A stretch of 64,000 nt of DNA, taken from JBASEY01 sp964404285 (GTDB taxonomy: Bacteria > CSSED10-310). How positions within the stretch are numbered: the stretch's first letter is position 1; each line of letters opens with the position of its first letter. Of this stretch, positions 62,876 to 64,000 are shown in pieces. A model generated the notes under the pieces. That model made no database searches. It was not told the DNA's origin and saw only the letters and a program-made list of their open reading frames with translations. The stretch lies in the NCBI GenBank assembly GCA_964404285.1, contig CAYOJK010000001.1, positions 248,001 to 312,000 of the forward strand, given 5' to 3'. Made by a program: the position numbers and the translations under genes.

Positions 62876-64000
62876 ATGAGCTCACAACCAAGAAGATGTC
62901 CAAACTGCATGAAGATAATGCCTTTGGCACGACGCAAATGCCCGTACTGTCTTCAAGAACACCCAGTTAATGAGGAAACTCAATCCTTAGAAGTATTATT
63001 TCTACAAGAAGCGCTCACTGGAAAATTTGAAATACTTGTTGAACTCCACCGGAGAGCAAGTGGAACCTTATTTCTTGCTCAAGATTTGATTTTAGATAGG
63101 AAAGTCGCTGTAAAAGCAATTAAATTCCCGAAAAATACATCAACAGCATTGGTAGAAAAATGGAAGCAAAATCTAAGACGCTGCCTTCGCCTTGAAGAAC
63201 CTCATCTAGCCAGAATTTATACGTTTGGAATTACCGGATCACTTCATTATATTATTCTGGAATATATTCCAGCTGAAACATTAGAGGATATTTTGCATCA
63301 AGAACAGTCTTCCTTGCCGATATGGAAGAGCCTTCGAATCGGCAGAGATATAGCCCTGGGTTTACATGCAGCCCATAATCAAGGAATTACACACCATCGA
63401 CTAAAACCATCCAACATTGCAGTAACTCGAAATGTCTTTAGCAGAATTCTTGACCTTGGTGCGGCTCAAGGAACAATAGAAGCTTTAGATAACAAACCGT
63501 GGTCGATTGTGACAGATACATCGCTTTATTTTGCACCTGAACAAATTGAGAGTGGATACTCCGATCCTCAATCAGATCAGTACAGACTAGCTGCTTGTCT
63601 TTATCATGCTTTAGCTGGGAAACCTCCGTTCAGTGATCCAGGGGAAAAGGGCGCTTTTCAAAGAATGCATTCTGATCCAGAGTCGTTGACGCTGAGGAAT
63701 GGCTCTGTTCCGGAAGAATTAAATAAAATAATTTTAAAAGCTTTGTCACGAAACCCTGATGATAGATTCAACAGTTGCCTGGAGTTTGCTCGCCAACTAG
63801 AAGCATTAGAACCGGATTATTGGCTCCCCGAAATTGAACCGGGATTTCGCGGAACAACGAAGGAAACAACAGTTGCATTGATATTAGAGGAAATGCATCG
63901 GTTAGAGCAAAACCGTGACTATCAACGTGCTCTTTTTCTTTTAGAACAAGCATTGGCTTTGGCGCCTTATAACAATGAAGTCATCGCCGCAATGCTCAGA
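62876..64000 (+). CDS. Zinc-ribbon serine/threonine kinase-like protein (probable pseudokinase; 3' end outside window)
   Basis: The frame stays open to the window edge (375 codons). An N-terminal double CxxC ribbon (CPNC at 8-11, CPYC at 22-25) precedes a protein-kinase fold. Lys80 in VAVKAIK is kept, but the Gly-rich loop is absent (LVELHRRASGTLFLAQD), the HRD catalytic motif reads HHR (residues 173-175, catalytic Asp replaced by Arg), while KPSN and a DLG (193-195) remain. Substrate recognition ends near 300; TPR-like helices start near 345. No good Shine-Dalgarno is seen. It is 145 bases after ugd. I infer an inactive scaffold or signalling pseudokinase, but a divergent active enzyme is possible. 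Confidence 0.82.
   Translation, partial: MSSQPRRCPNCMKIMPLARRKCPYCLQEHPVNEETQSLEVLFLQEALTGKFEILVELHRRASGTLFLAQDLILDRKVAVKAIKFPKNTSTALVEKWKQNLRRCLRLEEPHLARIYTFGITGSLHYIILEYIPAETLEDILHQEQSSLPIWKSLRIGRDIALGLHAAHNQGITHHRLKPSNIAVTRNVFSRILDLGAAQGTIEALDNKPWSIVTDTSLYFAPEQIESGYSDPQSDQYRLAACLYHALAGKPPFSDPGEKGAFQRMHSDPESLTLRNGSVPEELNKIILKALSRNPDDRFNSCLEFARQLEALEPDYWLPEIEPGFRGTTKETTVALILEEMHRLEQNRDYQRALFLLEQALALAPYNNEVIAAMLR

Overview
This is a chromosomal stretch of an AT-rich bacterium (roughly 40% GC by eye) with no rRNA, tRNA, insertion sequence, phage or CRISPR array that I can see. Lipoproteins with signal-peptidase-II lipoboxes, secreted beta-propeller and Ig-like proteins, type IV prepilins with Thr/Pro linkers, sigma-54 machinery, a zinc-ribbon kinase-like protein, RqcH and a membrane pyrophosphatase suggest an uncultivated, probably diderm, environmental lineage. 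I cannot assign the phylum from sequence alone. UUG and GUG starts are common and are usually preceded by a good Shine-Dalgarno.

Layout. 1-4233: the tail of an unknown gene and a 1346-residue P-loop ATPase resembling DUF6079/BrxC/PglY defence ATPases. 4234-8949: a cyclophilin on the minus strand, then infA, a small beta-grasp protein, a hotdog thioesterase and pyrR-pyrB-pyrC. 9066-12778: a probable sigma-54 promoter, two prepilin-like proteins (one carrying a giant propeller-like domain) and a strong bidirectional terminator. 12830-19623 (minus): secreted propeller protein, helix-hairpin-helix protein, Ig-repeat lipoprotein and an adenosine-specific-kinase-family protein. 19853-26818: a GlnD/GlnE-like nucleotidyltransferase with fabG on the minus strand, divergent from yceD-rpmF-plsX-fabD-acpP. 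26930-28404: tsaE-tsaD. 28606-29370: a near-perfect sigma-54 promoter driving a ComEA-like protein and a short single-stranded-DNA-binding protein. 29483-37962 (minus): ribF, rpiB, dCMP deaminase, nrdR, a sigma-54 activator, a PP2C phosphatase and a UvrD/PcrA helicase in one operon behind a good sigma-70 promoter. 38223-44102: a small exported protein, a DegT aminotransferase, queH, the PmbA/TldD pair and an orphan gene. 44173-64000: surface-glycan and membrane genes (DUF2142 protein, GT4, two giant GT-C-like proteins, UDP-glucose dehydrogenase) mixed with a PKD-fused membrane pyrophosphatase, a RelA/SpoT homologue, an inositol monophosphatase, RqcH and a truncated kinase-like gene.

How it fits together. 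The most coherent non-housekeeping theme is sigma-54-controlled surface and DNA-uptake functions. Two sigma-54-type promoters sit in front of prepilins and of comEA-ssb, and a sigma-54 activator is encoded 3 kb from the second promoter. The most unusual single genes are the lipoprotein-PKD-pyrophosphatase fusion, a RelA/SpoT protein whose synthetase half has lost key residues while the hydrolase half is kept, and two neighbouring secreted proteins that share a C-terminal domain I do not recognise.
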